From Bacteroides sp. (GTDB taxonomy: Bacteria; Bacteroidota; Bacteroidia; Bacteroidales; Bacteroidaceae): a stretch of 64,000 bases of DNA. The translations under genes and the position numbers were made by a program. Location of the stretch: assembly GCA_017472925.1 (NCBI GenBank), contig JAFUNS010000048.1, forward strand, positions 16,160 to 80,159, written 5' to 3'. Positions 63,760 to 64,000 of the stretch are shown piece after piece; positions within the stretch are counted from its first letter, which is position 1, and every line of letters starts with the position of its first letter. The notes below the pieces were generated by a model that did no database searches, was not told the origin of the DNA, and worked only from the letters and a program-made list of their open reading frames with translations.

Positions 63760-64000
63760 TCACTTCAAGAAAGCCTTCAGTTGCTCCATCGATTCAGTAA
63801 ATTCAGCTGGCTTGAAACCATGGCCGGCACCAGGAATCACATGCAGACGGGCATTCTTGTATAATCCTACAGCACGTTGGGAGTCTTCCATTGAAACAAC
63901 GGGGTCCTTTTCGCCCTGTACAATGAGTACCGGTTTTTCAAACTTCGTCATTTCCTTGAAAGGATCAAGGTCACGTATTTCCATAAAGAAACGACGGCCC
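63760..64000 (-). CDS. Alpha/beta hydrolase, C-terminal part (window edge)
   Basis: The open frame runs from the stop at 63760 to the right edge and continues beyond it. The visible 79 codons have the C-terminal signature of an alpha/beta hydrolase: FEKPVLIVQGEKDPVVSMED (acid region, QGEKDPVV) and VIPGAGHGFKPAEF with the catalytic His in GAGHG. The nucleophile Ser lies outside. Family is clear; substrate and total length cannot be seen. Confidence 0.85.
   Translation of the reverse strand, partial: GRRFFMEIRDLDPFKEMTKFEKPVLIVQGEKDPVVSMEDSQRAVGLYKNARLHVIPGAGHGFKPAEFTESMEQLKAFLK

Overview
The window reads as chromosome of a gut-type member of the Bacteroidaceae (Bacteroides or Phocaeicola-like). 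The reasons are: a sodium-linked methylmalonyl-CoA decarboxylase operon for propionate; class III fructose-bisphosphatase; a short GT5 starch synthase with a DUF4270 lipoprotein; the Bacteroidetes forms of NusB and the PUR/DUF3276 protein; an outer-membrane beta-barrel receptor of the carboxypeptidase-regulatory type; and 27 promoter -7 boxes of the Bacteroidetes form TAnnTTTG lying shortly before gene starts. I saw no rRNA, tRNA, insertion sequence or CRISPR array.

Layout. 1-2556 (minus): Maf, KdsC, a DUF2520 Rossmann protein and a nitroreductase form an overlapping operon, divergent from a FemAB/GNAT-like gene. 3726-8280 (plus): methylmalonyl-CoA epimerase, decarboxylase alpha subunit, a lamin-tail/OadG lipoprotein, biotin carrier and the membrane beta subunit form one operon converting methylmalonyl-CoA to propionyl-CoA with Na+ export. 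8667-13880 is an accessory stretch: a nested palindrome, a candidate small RNA, a broken Abi_2 abortive-infection gene, a frameshifted TonB-type receptor and a membrane TPR regulator, then 600 bases without a gene. 13881-23484: SDR, Tex, NudC, Fbp, PanC/PanD, GlgA-like and DUF4270. 23620-29790 (minus): phosphoglucomutase, then TatA-TatC-M23 peptidase-C69 dipeptidase.

30037-35357 (plus): a secreted esterase and a GH2 glycosidase six bases apart, then an MFS transporter. 35402-38437 is a second accessory stretch: a 59-residue winged-helix protein, a four-gene toxin-antitoxin cassette (MntA, HepT, a 69-residue protein, zeta-like kinase), a frameshifted DUF2442 gene and a DUF6078-like gene. 38606-43010: thioesterase, rubredoxin, TPR protein, YeiH and hemolysin III family membrane proteins, DUF6621-like protein. 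43259-51715: ClpB, DUF5606, the CoaE-YbbR-YajC-NusB group, PUR protein, L25, Pth and an S4 protein. 51764-64000: HIT protein, CPA2 antiporter, SstT, GcvT, PepT, a PurF paralogue lacking the N-terminal cysteine, a purine permease, Hpt, enolase, a secreted protein and the end of an alpha/beta hydrolase.

The most unusual signals are noncoding. At three intergenic loci (13743, 21051, 37849) there are three consecutive units with a 21-22 base period, differing in sequence between loci but sharing the layout; a weaker fourth is at 55767. A second set is made of long inverted repeats (8771, 43025, 45857) and a promoter-to-terminator unit with no gene (8947-9045). The best gene-level candidates are the combined HEPN/MNT plus zeta cassette, the Cys-less PurF paralogue and the lamin-tail/OadG fusion.
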